A stretch of 64,000 nt of DNA from an uncultured Collinsella sp. (GTDB lineage Bacteria; Actinomycetota; Coriobacteriia; Coriobacteriales; Coriobacteriaceae), in contig CATYZK010000001.1 of NCBI GenBank assembly GCA_958415665.1, forward strand, positions 1 through 64,000, in the 5' to 3' direction. Below, one piece after another: positions 51,076 through 59,903 of this stretch. How positions within the stretch are numbered: the stretch's first letter is position 1; every line of letters starts with the position of its first letter. The position numbers were made by a program, and so were the translations under genes. Under the pieces are notes generated by a model. It made no database searches. It saw only the letters and a program-made list of their open reading frames with translations, and had not been told where the DNA came from.

Positions 51076-51840
51076 GTGATTAAGGCAGAGCGACAGGATA
51101 GGGTTCGTCAGCTGCTCGAGGAGCAGGGTACGGTCTCGGTTAAGGAGATCTCGGATGCGCTGGGCGTCTCGGACATGACGATCCGCCGCGACCTGGAGGA
51201 ACTCGCGAGCCTGGGTGAGATTGAGCGCGTGCACGGTGGCGCCCGCAGCGCGCAGGGACGCCCCCATGCCATGCTGCGTCACGAGTACTCGCACAGCGAA
51301 AAGCGCACCAAGCACGCCGAGGAAAAGCTGCAGATCGCGCGCCGTGCCGTGGAACTCATCGAGGAGGGTTCGACCATCTTCTTGGGCACGGGCACCACGG
51401 TGGAGCAGATGGCCTCGATGCTGCCGGCGTGCCGCCTGCGCATCGTGACCAACTCGCTTTCGGTCTTTAACCTGCTCGAGGCGCGCGAGGACTGCGACCT
51501 GTGCCTGGTGGGCGGCATGTATCGCCGTCGTACGGGGGCGTTTGTGGGCCCCACGGCCGAGGACACCCTGCGCGCGCTGGGGATCGACGCGGCCTTTATC
51601 GGTGCCAACGGCATCCTGGACGGCGACGTGTCCACGTCCAATATGGATGAGGGCCGCATCCAGCAGCTCGCCTTTAGCAAGGCCGATTCGCGTTACCTGA
51701 TCGCCGACTCCAGCAAAATCGGCAAGCGCGATTTTTACACCTTCTGCCGCTTGGACAGCCTGGACGCCGTAGTGTGCGAGCCGAGCATCACCGCCGAGGA
51801 CCGCACCGCCATCGAGGAGCACACGCAGGTCATTTGCTAA
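51076..51840 (+). CDS. DeoR-family transcriptional regulator
   Basis: The 254-residue sugar-phosphate-responsive repressor has the N-terminal HTH (RVRQLLEEQGTVSVKEISDA, then SDMTIRRDLEELA) and the DeoR effector domain with FLGTGTTVEQMA, GGMYRRRTGAFVGP and AFIGANGI. The GTG at 51076 has CGAGGA 7 nt upstream; a GTG at 51055 is an alternative. It is divergent from galM, so a regulator of galactose/lactose or tagatose pathway genes is likely by position, but the ligand is unknown. Confidence 0.9.
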   Translation: MIKAERQDRVRQLLEEQGTVSVKEISDALGVSDMTIRRDLEELASLGEIERVHGGARSAQGRPHAMLRHEYSHSEKRTKHAEEKLQIARRAVELIEEGSTIFLGTGTTVEQMASMLPACRLRIVTNSLSVFNLLEAREDCDLCLVGGMYRRRTGAFVGPTAEDTLRALGIDAAFIGANGILDGDVSTSNMDEGRIQQLAFSKADSRYLIADSSKIGKRDFYTFCRLDSLDAVVCEPSITAEDRTAIEEHTQVIC

Positions 51841-51948
51841 CTAGCGCAACAGGCGATACTTCTGCCCCCTGCCGGCGCGAGGATAACCGCTTCACCATGA
51901 CGCGCAAATGTGGGCAGATAGCAAGAACGAGGTTGTTCCGAGAAATGA

Positions 51949-53181
51949 CTAGATTCCGTATTTTGCCCTGATGTCCCTTGAGAATGAATCGTAGTCTTCG
52001 TAGAGCCCCTCGCTGCTTTCGTCCTCGGCTCGGTTCATGCGCTCAAGGAGCTTATCCTTTGGGGATTCTTTTGTAATTGCGCGCTCGCCATCGGGTGTTG
52101 TGGATTGCATGAATAATTCCAGAGCGTGGTCGTCTTTGATTATGTAACCCGTTGAACGACCTGCTCCTGTTTTTTCGATTGCACCGCAACCAACAAGCTG
52201 GCTGAGGGTCCGTTTTACGGTCACCTCGCTGATATCGGGACAGTTGGACTGAATGTCGGATTTCTTTATGACACCAGGTCTCTGCTGGAATAGAGCGGCG
52301 ATACGTGCTTGCTTCGATATAGGGCGCGTGCTGGAGTCTATCAAGGTGCGCTGCTCGAGTTGTCGGTAGGCGGCCAGGGTGGTTCCAAGCATGAAGCGGA
52401 TAAAGGGTGCCTCGATGTTTTGATTTTCATCCCATCCAGCGGAGCTCGCGGCGAGGGCGTCGTAATAAAGCGCCTTGTTGTCTTCTATGAGTCGTTCGAT
52501 GCTGATGTAACGCGCAACGTCGTATCCGGTCTTTTCGAGCAACAGCGTTGTGAGGAGTCGGCTCATCCTGCCATTGCCATCGTTGAAGGGATGAATGCTG
52601 ACAAAATCGAAGATGAAGCGGAATGATATAAGGAGGGGGTCGCAGACTTGGCGAGATAAAGCATCGTTGAGGGATTGACAGGCTTCTTCGATAAGCCCCG
52701 GGGTTGCTAGGGCCGAAGGGGGCCTAAAGCGCACAAATCGATTACCTTGATCGTCGATAGAGACGATTTCGTTATCGCTGTCTTTCCAACGGCCCCCATA
52801 CGAGATTGCCGTGTGTGCCATAAGGTCACGATGCAGTTGCAGAATGACCGACGGTGTAACGGGAATGGAGTCATGTTGCTCGTGAATAAGCGAAAGCACA
52901 TCTCGGTATCCGGCGATTTCTTCCTCTGCGCGGGAGTTTGGCTTGGCGGAATACGCCATGATCGCTTTGAGTCTTTTTTGGGTGGTAACAATTCCCTCAA
53001 GTCCGTTGGAGGATTGGGTGCTTTGGATCTTGGCCTCCTCCATAAGGGACGATAGAAGCTCGGGTTTAACTTGACTCAGAACAAGCTGCCTGCCTTTATG
53101 TTCTCGTATCGAGAGAAGGAGGTTGGTGATTGGAGTTGCTTCGAGTTCCGCTGGAACTGTGGCGTAATCGAACTGGCGCAT
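51949..53181 (-). CDS. Fic-domain protein with C-terminal winged helix
   Basis: Fic proteins transfer AMP (or other groups) to target proteins. The 410-residue product has the Fic motif HPFNDGNGRMSR at 197-208, fully canonical with catalytic His197. The N-terminal inhibitory motif S-x3-E-G is at 58-63 (SNGLEG), marking the class II, self-inhibited type. A C-terminal helix-turn-helix (about 290-350: KKSDIQSNCPDISEVTVKRTL) suggests DNA binding. The ATG at 53181 has AAAGGAA upstream. Its promoter carries nested palindromes. Base composition is more AT-rich than neighbouring genes, a hint of transfer. Confidence 0.9.
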   Translation of the reverse strand: MRQFDYATVPAELEATPITNLLLSIREHKGRQLVLSQVKPELLSSLMEEAKIQSTQSSNGLEGIVTTQKRLKAIMAYSAKPNSRAEEEIAGYRDVLSLIHEQHDSIPVTPSVILQLHRDLMAHTAISYGGRWKDSDNEIVSIDDQGNRFVRFRPPSALATPGLIEEACQSLNDALSRQVCDPLLISFRFIFDFVSIHPFNDGNGRMSRLLTTLLLEKTGYDVARYISIERLIEDNKALYYDALAASSAGWDENQNIEAPFIRFMLGTTLAAYRQLEQRTLIDSSTRPISKQARIAALFQQRPGVIKKSDIQSNCPDISEVTVKRTLSQLVGCGAIEKTGAGRSTGYIIKDDHALELFMQSTTPDGERAITKESPKDKLLERMNRAEDESSEGLYEDYDSFSRDIRAKYGI

Positions 53182-53189
53182 GAGGTTCC

Positions 53190-53264
53190 TTTCGGTATCA
53201 CGAACATACTTTCGGTATCATAATACCATGAAATGATACCGAAAGCTTGTTCGTGATACCGAAA
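53190..53264. promoter_or_regulatory. nested palindromic operators before the fic gene
   Basis: TTTCGGTATCACGAACA (53190-53206) is inverted perfectly at 53248-53264. Inside, CTTTCGGTATCAT (53209-53221) is inverted at 53233-53245. Four TTTCGGTATCA copies thus form two concentric palindromes. The innermost copy lies 9 bp from the fic start codon and overlaps its ribosome-site region. Confidence 0.65.
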
Positions 53265-53323
53265 CCAAGGATAGAAGTGCGCGTCGTAGCTGCTTGGAAG
53301 GCCTTGGTTTCACCGTCTTATTG

Positions 53324-53378
53324 TCTCAATCTGTAACAGGTAGGAACGAGAAACTCGGCTACGTGTTACAGATTGAGA
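53324..53378. repeat. 55-bp REPIN-like palindrome, copy 1 of 4
   Basis: Arms TCTCAATCTGTAACA (53324-53338) and the exact complement (53364-53378) enclose a 25-nt centre containing AACTCGGCTA. It is the first of three in a row, spaced 81 and 80 bp. Confidence 0.75.
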
Positions 53379-53404
53379 TGTTGGTGGAATCGTTCTCAGG
53401 TTTG

Positions 53405-53459
53405 TCTTGATCTGTAACAACTGGACAGCAAAAACCGGTCTAGATGTTATGGATTGAGA
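53405..53459. repeat. 55-bp REPIN-like palindrome, copy 2 of 4
   Basis: Diverged arms TCTTGATCTGTAACA and TGTTATGGATTGAGA with a centre of the same 25-nt length. Confidence 0.65.
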
Positions 53460-53484
53460 TCTTGCGGCTCGGGTTATCCGTTTG

Positions 53485-53539
53485 TCTCATTCTGTAACAG
53501 TTAGGACTAAAAAACTCGGCTATCTGTTACAGATTGAGA
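53485..53539. repeat. 55-bp REPIN-like palindrome, copy 3 of 4
   Basis: Arms TCTCATTCTGTAACA (one mismatch) and TGTTACAGATTGAGA; centre TTAGGACTAAAAAACTCGG resembles copies 1 and 4. Confidence 0.75.
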
Positions 53540-53564
53540 TAAACGTGTGGCGCGGGCCGAGCTA

Positions 53565-53613
53565 AAAACAAAAAAGGCCGCATGCGAACCCGTGGAGGGA
53601 TTCACATGCGGCC
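53565..53613 (-). terminator. intrinsic terminator after the first lacG
   Basis: On the minus strand GGCCGCATG..GGGTTCGCATGCGGCC (53576-53613) is followed by TTTTTTGTTTTT. Confidence 0.85.
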
Positions 53614-53635
53614 GACAGGGGGTATGCGGCGGAAA

Positions 53636-55057
53636 TTAGGCCATGAGCAGGCCGGTCTCCGCGACGTTCTTGTACCAGTACGCGCTCGCCTTGGGATAGC
53701 GCTTCTGGGTCTCAAAGTCGATGTAGAACAGGCCGTAGCGCTTGTTATAGCCGTTGGTCCAGGAGAACTGGTCCTGCAGCGACCACACAAAGTAGCCGTC
53801 GACGTTCACGCCGCCGTCAATCGCCTTGAGGATCCACGCGAGATGCTGGCGCATGTAGTCGATGCGAGGGGCGTCGTCGATAAAGCCGTCCTCGAAGTCG
53901 TCCTTATAGCCCATGCCGTTCTCGGTGATGTAGATCTTCTTGTAGTTGGGGTAATCGTTCTTAATGCGGAGCAGCAGATCGTACAGGCCCTCGGGATAGA
54001 TAATCCAGTCCCAATCGGTGGTGGGTACGCCTTCGCGCACGCATGCCTCACCAACGCCCTTGAGGAACCAGCGCGAGGAGCCCTTGTCGCCGGTACCGTT
54101 GTGGTTGATGTCGTTTTCGCCCTCGGCGGCACGCAGGAACTGGCACTTGTAGGTGTTGACGCCCAGGCAATCGTTGTAGGGGAGCGCGGCGGTCAGCGCG
54201 GCGATGTCCTCGTCGCGGACGTCGAGCTCGCCGCCGGCGATATGGGCCAGCTTGGTCGCAGCCTCCATGGTGTCGGCTGCATAGTGGCCGCGGAAGGTGG
54301 CGTCGAGTACCCAGCGGTTGTTGATGACGTCGGCCATGCGGGCCGCCTCGCAGTCGGCAGCGCTGTTGGGGTCGAGGGGATACTTGGGCTCCAGGTTCTG
54401 GACAATGCCGATCTCGCCCTCAAAGCCGCCCTCATGGAAGGCGACGACAGCCTTGGCGTGGGCCACCATCATGTTGTGCATGAGCTGGAAGGCCTTGTCC
54501 AGGCGGTACTTCTCGCCGTGCGGCCAGTTGCCGACGATAAAGCTGCCCTCGGCGGTTGCGGGAATCTCGTTAAAGGTAAACCAGTGCTTGACCTCGGTGA
54601 ACTCGGCAAAGCAGAACTTGGCGTACTCGACAAAGGCGTCGATGGTCGTGCGCGTCAGGAATCCCTCGCCGCCGTCCTGGTAGAAGGCCTCGGGCGTATC
54701 GAAGTGATCGAGCGTGACATAGGGGATAACGCCAGCTTTGTTGCAGGTGGCAAAGAGCTCGTGATAGAAGGCGACGCCTTCGGGGTTAATCTCGCCAGTG
54801 CCGTTGGGGAAGATGCGGCTCCAAGCGATGGAGACGCGGATACCGTTGATGCCGAAGCGCTGGCACAGGTCGATATCGACCGGGTATTTGTTGTAGAAAT
54901 CGCTTGCGGGGTCGGGGGAGAAGCGACCCTGAGCAGCCAGGAAATCGTCCCAGGGCACTTTGCCCTTGCCGTGCGTGCGCGTCTCGCCCTCAACCTGATA
55001 AGCGGCGGTGGCGCCGCCAAACACAAAGCCGTCGGGGAACTGCATGGGGTTGGTCAT
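53636..55057 (-). CDS. lacG: 6-phospho-beta-galactosidase, GH1 (first copy)
   Basis: It splits phosphorylated lactose or similar beta-galactosides inside the cell after PTS uptake. The protein starts MTNPMQFPDGFVFGG at the ATG at 55057 (AAGGATG upstream on the minus strand). The longer frame to 55117 has no site. Acid/base Glu is in WFTFNEI and the nucleophile in YITENGMGYKD. The phosphate loop SWTNGYNKRYGLFY is intact, with Ser, Lys and Tyr in the order of LacG. Sequence is closer to LacG than to BglA. It is cotranscribed with the EIICB gene upstream; an intercistronic hairpin separates them. Confidence 0.87.
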   Translation of the reverse strand: MTNPMQFPDGFVFGGATAAYQVEGETRTHGKGKVPWDDFLAAQGRFSPDPASDFYNKYPVDIDLCQRFGINGIRVSIAWSRIFPNGTGEINPEGVAFYHELFATCNKAGVIPYVTLDHFDTPEAFYQDGGEGFLTRTTIDAFVEYAKFCFAEFTEVKHWFTFNEIPATAEGSFIVGNWPHGEKYRLDKAFQLMHNMMVAHAKAVVAFHEGGFEGEIGIVQNLEPKYPLDPNSAADCEAARMADVINNRWVLDATFRGHYAADTMEAATKLAHIAGGELDVRDEDIAALTAALPYNDCLGVNTYKCQFLRAAEGENDINHNGTGDKGSSRWFLKGVGEACVREGVPTTDWDWIIYPEGLYDLLLRIKNDYPNYKKIYITENGMGYKDDFEDGFIDDAPRIDYMRQHLAWILKAIDGGVNVDGYFVWSLQDQFSWTNGYNKRYGLFYIDFETQKRYPKASAYWYKNVAETGLLMA

Positions 55058-55091
55058 GAGACATCCTTTCTGTGGGATACGAATAGGGAGA

Positions 55092-55118
55092 GGTGCCCGA
55101 ACTGGGGATCCGGGCACC
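55092..55118 (-). repeat. hairpin between lacE and lacG (first module)
   Basis: GGTGCCCG (55092-55099) pairs with CGGGCACC (55111-55118). The T-run is weak, so it may stabilise or partly terminate, setting different lacE and lacG levels. Confidence 0.5.
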
Positions 55119-55132
55119 TACAGAGGGAGGAA

Positions 55133-56911
55133 CTAGTCGAGGTTCTCGCGGAGCCACTTGATGGCGCCAGCGGGGTCGCGAGTAAGGTCGATATATTCCT
55201 TGCCGCGCGGGGCGAGCAGCTTAATGCCCAGACGATCGGTGTCGGCCTTCATGTCGTTGTAGTAGCTACGAACCTGCGGGGCAAGCACGATAACGTCGTA
55301 CTGATCCATGATGGCAGTGTGCTGGCCATAGGCGCCTGCGGAGGAAGCGATGTTCTCTCCGGTCTGTGCGGCACCTTCCTTGATGGCGTTGGCGAGCATG
55401 GCAGAGGTGCCGGCGCCGGCGCACAGGACGAGGACCTTCAGGCCATCGACATCCTTCTTGGCGGATGCATCGGCAGCGGGCTCGGGCTGATCGGCGACGG
55501 GCTTGCTGTCGGCGGCGGCGACGGTCGTCTCGACGGAAGCGGTAGCCTGCTCGACAGCGGGCGCAGGGGTGCTGGCAGCGATGGTGGCAGCACCATCGGA
55601 CTCGAGACCCAGCTCGGCGGCGCGCTCGGCTTCCTGGTCGCAGAGCAGCTTATCGTATGCCTTCAAGAACGGCAGATAGATGACGGCGTCCAGCAAGATG
55701 ATGATTGCGACAAATACCAGGGCAATAAGCTGGAAGTTCGTGGTAATGAAGATACCGATGGGGGCGGGGGTAGCCCAAGGCACCACGAAGGAGAAGCCGT
55801 TCATGCCCACATTGTCGATAAAGAACTTGGCAACGCTCACGTTGACGCAGCCGGCGGCAACAAAGGGGATGAGCATGTAGGGGTTGAGGATCATCGGTGC
55901 GCCAAAGAGCAGCGGCTCGTTAACGGCGAAGGCGACGGGGACAATCGAGGCCTTACCGACGGCTTTGAGCTGCTTGGACTTCATAAAGAGAATCAGCAGA
56001 AGCGGCACGATGAACGTGGCGCCGGTGCCGCCGAACTCGCCCACGAGCGACATGTTAAAGGTGAGGGAGTGGGCGGGGTGGCCGCCGGCCAGCAGAACCT
56101 GCAGGTTCTCGGCCTGGTTGGCAAGACGGATGGGGTCGATGCCCGGCTGGACGATCGAGGGACCGTGGACGCCGATGAACCAGAAGAACGCGGTGGCAGC
56201 CTGGATAAGGATAAGGCCAGGATAGGTTTCTGCAGCGGTAAAGAGCGGGGAGAGCAGTTTGATAAGCAGCTCGGAGAACGGAACGCCCATGAGGTTGCGA
56301 ACGACGACATCGATGATGCCGCAGATGATGACGGCGCCGCCAAAGGGGATAATGTCGCGGAAGTTCTGAGCGATGGCGCCCGGGACCTCCTTGGGCAGCT
56401 TAATGGTCAGATCGCGCGAGACGCAGAACTTATAGACCCACACGGTAATGAACGCGGCGATATAGGCCGAGAACAGACCGCGCGTACCCATGCTGGTGCA
56501 GTCGAAGACCGAAAGCTCGGAGCCGTTGAACTTGGTGGTGAACTGCGTAACAGCGAGCAGAAGCATGCTGCACTGGGCGGCAACCATGGTGGAGCCGTCG
56601 TTGAGCACTTTGCCGGCGGGCATGCGACGGTTCATGGATGCCGTGAAGTTCTTGGCAGTGGTGCCGGCAACCATAATGCCCATGACGCCCATGGTGAAGT
56701 TGTACAGCTTATTGCACCAGTCGATGAGCGGCTGGGGCAGCGTGATGCCGACTACGCCAGGAAGGGTGGCGATCAACAGAAAGATCGAAGAGGTGAGGAC
56801 GATGGGCATGCACCCAAGGAATCCGTCCTTAATGGCCTGGAGGTAGATGTTCCTCGAGATCTTCTCAAAGAACGGCTGATGCTTTTCGAGCATCTTTACG
56901 ATGGCGTCCAT
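55133..56911 (-). CDS. lacE: lactose-family PTS EIICB permease (first copy)
   Basis: The membrane permease phosphorylates its sugar on entry. The 592-residue product has about 10 membrane segments in EIIC (residues 1-430), with FFWFIGVHGPSIVQPG and GGTGATF as in LacE. An Ala/Pro/Thr-rich linker (430-490) leads to a EIIB domain with phosphocysteine in VLVLCAGAGTSAML. The start is ATG at 56911 with AAAGGAG. Similarity to lactose/cellobiose-family LacE with a LacG beside it makes beta-galactoside uptake likely; the exact sugar is not fixed. The EIIA partner is not in this module but is at 63372. Confidence 0.9.
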   Translation of the reverse strand: MDAIVKMLEKHQPFFEKISRNIYLQAIKDGFLGCMPIVLTSSIFLLIATLPGVVGITLPQPLIDWCNKLYNFTMGVMGIMVAGTTAKNFTASMNRRMPAGKVLNDGSTMVAAQCSMLLLAVTQFTTKFNGSELSVFDCTSMGTRGLFSAYIAAFITVWVYKFCVSRDLTIKLPKEVPGAIAQNFRDIIPFGGAVIICGIIDVVVRNLMGVPFSELLIKLLSPLFTAAETYPGLILIQAATAFFWFIGVHGPSIVQPGIDPIRLANQAENLQVLLAGGHPAHSLTFNMSLVGEFGGTGATFIVPLLLILFMKSKQLKAVGKASIVPVAFAVNEPLLFGAPMILNPYMLIPFVAAGCVNVSVAKFFIDNVGMNGFSFVVPWATPAPIGIFITTNFQLIALVFVAIIILLDAVIYLPFLKAYDKLLCDQEAERAAELGLESDGAATIAASTPAPAVEQATASVETTVAAADSKPVADQPEPAADASAKKDVDGLKVLVLCAGAGTSAMLANAIKEGAAQTGENIASSAGAYGQHTAIMDQYDVIVLAPQVRSYYNDMKADTDRLGIKLLAPRGKEYIDLTRDPAGAIKWLRENLD

Positions 56912-57013
56912 AGAGCTCCTTTGCTGCTCGATGCGCGATGCATGTGGATGGAACTGGTCGTCGATGGATGGTCAGGACTGCCCGGAAACCTTCCTGCTTA
57001 AGGAAGGCATTGC

Positions 57014-57049
57014 GAAATGACAACGTTGTCATTTCGTTAATGACAACGT
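57014..57049. promoter_or_regulatory. LacI-type operator between lacE and lacI (first module)
   Basis: A perfect 22-bp palindrome at 57014-57035 centres on ATGACAACGTTGTCAT. A half-site TGACAACGT follows at 57041-57049. The AACGTT centre is typical of LacI-family operators. Confidence 0.75.
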
Positions 57050-57085
57050 AAGACATTTTTGGAAGAGCAACAAGGATTTACAGGT

Positions 57086-57112
57086 GAACGGTCGATATTG
57101 TCCGATAAACGG
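57086..57112 (-). promoter_or_regulatory. tandem ACCGTT motif, 21-bp period, facing lacE (first module)
   Basis: On the minus strand GCCGTTTAT and ACCGTTCAC are 21 bp apart, oriented toward lacE. Same pattern as at 44068 and 63218. Confidence 0.5.
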
Positions 57113-57186
57113 CTGATTTGTCAGTCGGGCAGGTAGTGTATGCTAGAACGCAAAAAACAAGCGATTCAAAACCGACTGGAGAAGTA

Positions 57187-58197
57187 GTGGCAACGATGGA
57201 CAAGAAAAATGTCTCAATGAATGATGTGGCAGTTGCCGCGGGTGTTTCTCTCAAGACGGTGTCGCGCGTAATCAACGAGCCCGATAGCGTACGAGAGTCG
57301 ACGCGCGATAGGGTCCATGCGGCCATGGAGGAGCTTGGGTTCCGGGCGAACTTTGCCGCGCGTTCACTCAAGTTGGGCCGTTACGGGTGCATCGGCGTGG
57401 TGATGTTCCACTTGTCGGGCGGCGCCGTGGACATGATCGACGGTATCGCCGATGCCGCCGAAGAACGCGGCTTTGCGCTCACGATGATCAAAAAGCGGGC
57501 TGGGGAGAAGATGACCCTTGCCGAAGCGGCGCGTAGGATGTCGCAACTTCCCGTCGACGGAATGATTTTCAACCTGCGTCAGATGGTCGATGACTTTGAT
57601 ACCTTTGAGGCGCCGAAAGACCTCAAGACGGTGATTATCACACCGATGGAACATCCTACCTGCTCCACCGTCAGTGACGACCAAGAGGGCGGCGCGCGTA
57701 TGGCGTGCGAGTACTTCTTAAATCGCGGGCACAAGAACGTGTACTTCGTTTCTGGTAAAAAAGAGTCACTGTCGAGCCAGAGCCGCATGAAAGGTTGGCG
57801 AGCGGCACTCGAGGCGTGTGGCATTGAGCCGCCCGAGCCTCTGCAAGGCGATTGGAATGCGGATAGTGGCTATGCCGCGGGCCTTGTGCTTGCCGATAAA
57901 CCCGATTGCACGGCGGTCCTCGCTGCTAACGACTGCATGGCAAACGGCGTGATGATGGCTCTACGCGACAAAGGGCTCAGTGTGCCCGACGACGTGTCCG
58001 TGATCGGCTTCGACGATGAGCTCTACAAGACCATTCCCAACTCGATTCTGACGTCGGTAAAGTTTCGCCACCGCGAGCTGGGCATCCGTGCGCTTAATGA
58101 GGTCGTCGCAGGCCTGGAAGCCCCGAGCTCCAGAAGCCGTACGCTCGTCTCGGGCGTGTTGGTCGAACGTTCCAGCGTAAAAGACCTGCGGGCGTAG
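57187..58197 (+). CDS. LacI-family regulator (first module)
   Basis: The GTG at 57187 has GGAG 5 nt upstream and gives 336 residues. The HTH (VSMNDVAVAAGVSLKTVSRVIN) and hinge NFAARSLKLGRYG are at 10-65. The periplasmic-binding-protein-like effector domain follows, with DQEGGARMACEYF and AVLAANDCMANGVMMAL. It is divergent from lacE/lacG with the palindrome between them, so it most likely represses them and itself, lifted by an imported sugar phosphate or free sugar. Confidence 0.92.
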   Translation: MATMDKKNVSMNDVAVAAGVSLKTVSRVINEPDSVRESTRDRVHAAMEELGFRANFAARSLKLGRYGCIGVVMFHLSGGAVDMIDGIADAAEERGFALTMIKKRAGEKMTLAEAARRMSQLPVDGMIFNLRQMVDDFDTFEAPKDLKTVIITPMEHPTCSTVSDDQEGGARMACEYFLNRGHKNVYFVSGKKESLSSQSRMKGWRAALEACGIEPPEPLQGDWNADSGYAAGLVLADKPDCTAVLAANDCMANGVMMALRDKGLSVPDDVSVIGFDDELYKTIPNSILTSVKFRHRELGIRALNEVVAGLEAPSSRSRTLVSGVLVERSSVKDLRA

Positions 58198-58215
58198 GCG
58201 TGCTCGGCCTGTTCG

Positions 58216-58270
58216 TCTCGATCGGTAACAGGTAGGACCAAAAAAATCGGCTAGATGTTACAGATCGAGA
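58216..58270. repeat. 55-bp REPIN-like palindrome, copy 4 of 4
   Basis: Arms TCTCGATCGGTAACA and TGTTACAGATCGAGA (one mismatch), 25-nt centre GGTAGGACCAAAAAAATCGG. It is 4.7 kb from the other three and of exactly the same length. Confidence 0.75.
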
Positions 58271-58294
58271 CAAACGGCTCGCGACCAGCCCAAA

Positions 58295-58341
58295 AAACAA
58301 AAAGACCGGGGGTGGCGCGCCGTGTGACGTGCCACCCCCGG
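58295..58341 (-). terminator. intrinsic terminator after the second lacG
   Basis: CCGGGGGTGGC (58306-58316) pairs with GCCACCCCCGG (58331-58341); on the minus strand TCTTTTTGTTTTTTGG follows. Confidence 0.85.
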
Positions 58342-58387
58342 CTGAGAAATGGGGGCAGGTTATGTGCGCGGGCAACCCCGCCAGCCA

Positions 58388-59827
58388 CTAGTCCAGACGA
58401 CGGGTCTGCGCCACGTGCTTGTACCAGTAGGCGCTTGCCTTGGGCGTGCGCTTCTGGGTTTCAAAGTCAACGTAGAAGAAGCCGTAACGCTTGTTGTAGC
58501 CATTGGTCCAGGAGAACTGATCCTGCAGGCTCCACAGGAAGTAGCCGCCCACGTTGACGCCCACCTCCATGGCCTTGAGCAGCCAACGTAGGTGCTGCTC
58601 GATGTAGTCGATGCGCGGCTGGTCGTCCACAAAGCCGTCCTTGTAGGGGTCCTTGTAACCCATGCCGTTTTCGGTGATGAAGATCTGCTTGTAGTTGGGG
58701 TAGCGCTGCTTAATGTAGACAAGCAGGTCGAACAAGCCTTCGGGATAGATGATCCAGTCCCAGTCGGTGGTGGGGATGCCGGGCTTGTTCACATGCTCGC
58801 CAATGCCCTTGACGCGCCAGCGACCGGTGCCCTTCTCGCCCGTACCGTTGTGGTGCAGGTCGTTCTCGCCGTCGTAAGCCTTGAGGAAGCGGCACTGGTA
58901 GTTGTTAACACCCAAGTAGTCGTTGTAGAGCGCTGCCTCGCGCATAATCTCGAGGTCCTCGTCCAGGATTTCGATGGTGCCGCCCGAGACGGCAGCCAGG
59001 CGGTTGGCGCACTCGAGGGTATCGGGCGCGTAGTCGCCGCGGAAGGTGGCGTCGAGCAAGAACTGGTTTTGCAGCACGTGCTCGTTGTTGGCGGCCTTGA
59101 TGTCGGCGGGGTCGTTTTCGTTGAGCGGGTACTTAAACTCCAGCGACTGGATGACGCCGATCTTGCCCTTAAAGCCGCCGTTGTGGAAGGCCAGTACTGC
59201 CTTGGCGTGGGCGAGCATCATGTTGTGCTCGCACTGGAAGGCCTCGGCCAGATGAGCTTTGACGCCGCCAGGGAAGGTGCCCTCGATGTAGGTGTTGGAG
59301 GCATCGGCCCAGATCTCGTTAAAGGTGAACCAGTAGGTTACCTGGTCGGCGTACTCCTTAAAGCAGAAGGTGGCAAAGTCCACAAAGGCGTCGATGGTCT
59401 CGCGGTTGAGGAAGTCGCCCTTCTCGAAGAGGGGCAGCGGCGTATCGAAGTGATGCAGCGTGACAAACGGCTCAACGTGGTGCTTGTGGCACTCGGCGAA
59501 GAGATCGTGGTAGAACTGGACACCCTCGGGGTTGATTTCGCCGGTGCCGTTGGGGAAGATGCGGCTCCAGGCGATGGAGAGGCGAATGCCGTTGATGCCA
59601 AACTCCTCGCACAGCTCCAGGTCGACGGGGTACTGGTTGTAGAAGTCTGAAGCGGGATCGGGGGAGAAACGGCCCTGGGCCTCCAGGAAGTCGTCCCAGG
59701 CAACCTTGCCCTTACCGTGAGTGCGGGTCTCGCCCTCTACCTGGTAGGCTGCGGTGGCGCCGCCAAAGACAAAGTCCTCGGGAAACTGCGCGGGCGGGTT
59801 GGTGACGCTGGCGGGGTTAACGGACAT
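58388..59827 (-). CDS. lacG: 6-phospho-beta-galactosidase, GH1 (second copy)
   Basis: This is a paralogue of the gene at 53636, 479 residues. It is closer to Firmicutes LacG in stretches such as FYHDLFAECHKHHVEPFV and TLHHFDTPLPL. Acid/base Glu in WFTFNEI, nucleophile in FITENGMGYKD and the phosphate loop SWTNGYNKRYGFFY are all present. The ATG at 59827 (MSVNPASVTNPP) is chosen; an ATG at 59845 has no ribosome site, and the chosen one has only a weak GGA. It is downstream of the second EIICB, separated by a long hairpin. Confidence 0.87.
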   Translation of the reverse strand: MSVNPASVTNPPAQFPEDFVFGGATAAYQVEGETRTHGKGKVAWDDFLEAQGRFSPDPASDFYNQYPVDLELCEEFGINGIRLSIAWSRIFPNGTGEINPEGVQFYHDLFAECHKHHVEPFVTLHHFDTPLPLFEKGDFLNRETIDAFVDFATFCFKEYADQVTYWFTFNEIWADASNTYIEGTFPGGVKAHLAEAFQCEHNMMLAHAKAVLAFHNGGFKGKIGVIQSLEFKYPLNENDPADIKAANNEHVLQNQFLLDATFRGDYAPDTLECANRLAAVSGGTIEILDEDLEIMREAALYNDYLGVNNYQCRFLKAYDGENDLHHNGTGEKGTGRWRVKGIGEHVNKPGIPTTDWDWIIYPEGLFDLLVYIKQRYPNYKQIFITENGMGYKDPYKDGFVDDQPRIDYIEQHLRWLLKAMEVGVNVGGYFLWSLQDQFSWTNGYNKRYGFFYVDFETQKRTPKASAYWYKHVAQTRRLD

Positions 59828-59903
59828 GATGAAGGATCCAATCATTTGAGCGATGGCAATGGTGCAGAGCGGGTCAAAGTCAGCGAGCGGCGTCCAGGCG
59901 AGT

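Noticed and set aside
53324..53539. Three regularly spaced repeats as a CRISPR array
   Set aside because: Each unit is a self-contained palindrome with a conserved centre, the gaps are only about 25 bp, and no cas genes are present.
53582..57001. 1139-residue plus-strand open frame
   Set aside because: It is the antisense shadow of lacG and lacE of the first module. No ribosome site, no family features; high-GC genes often leave such open frames on the other strand.
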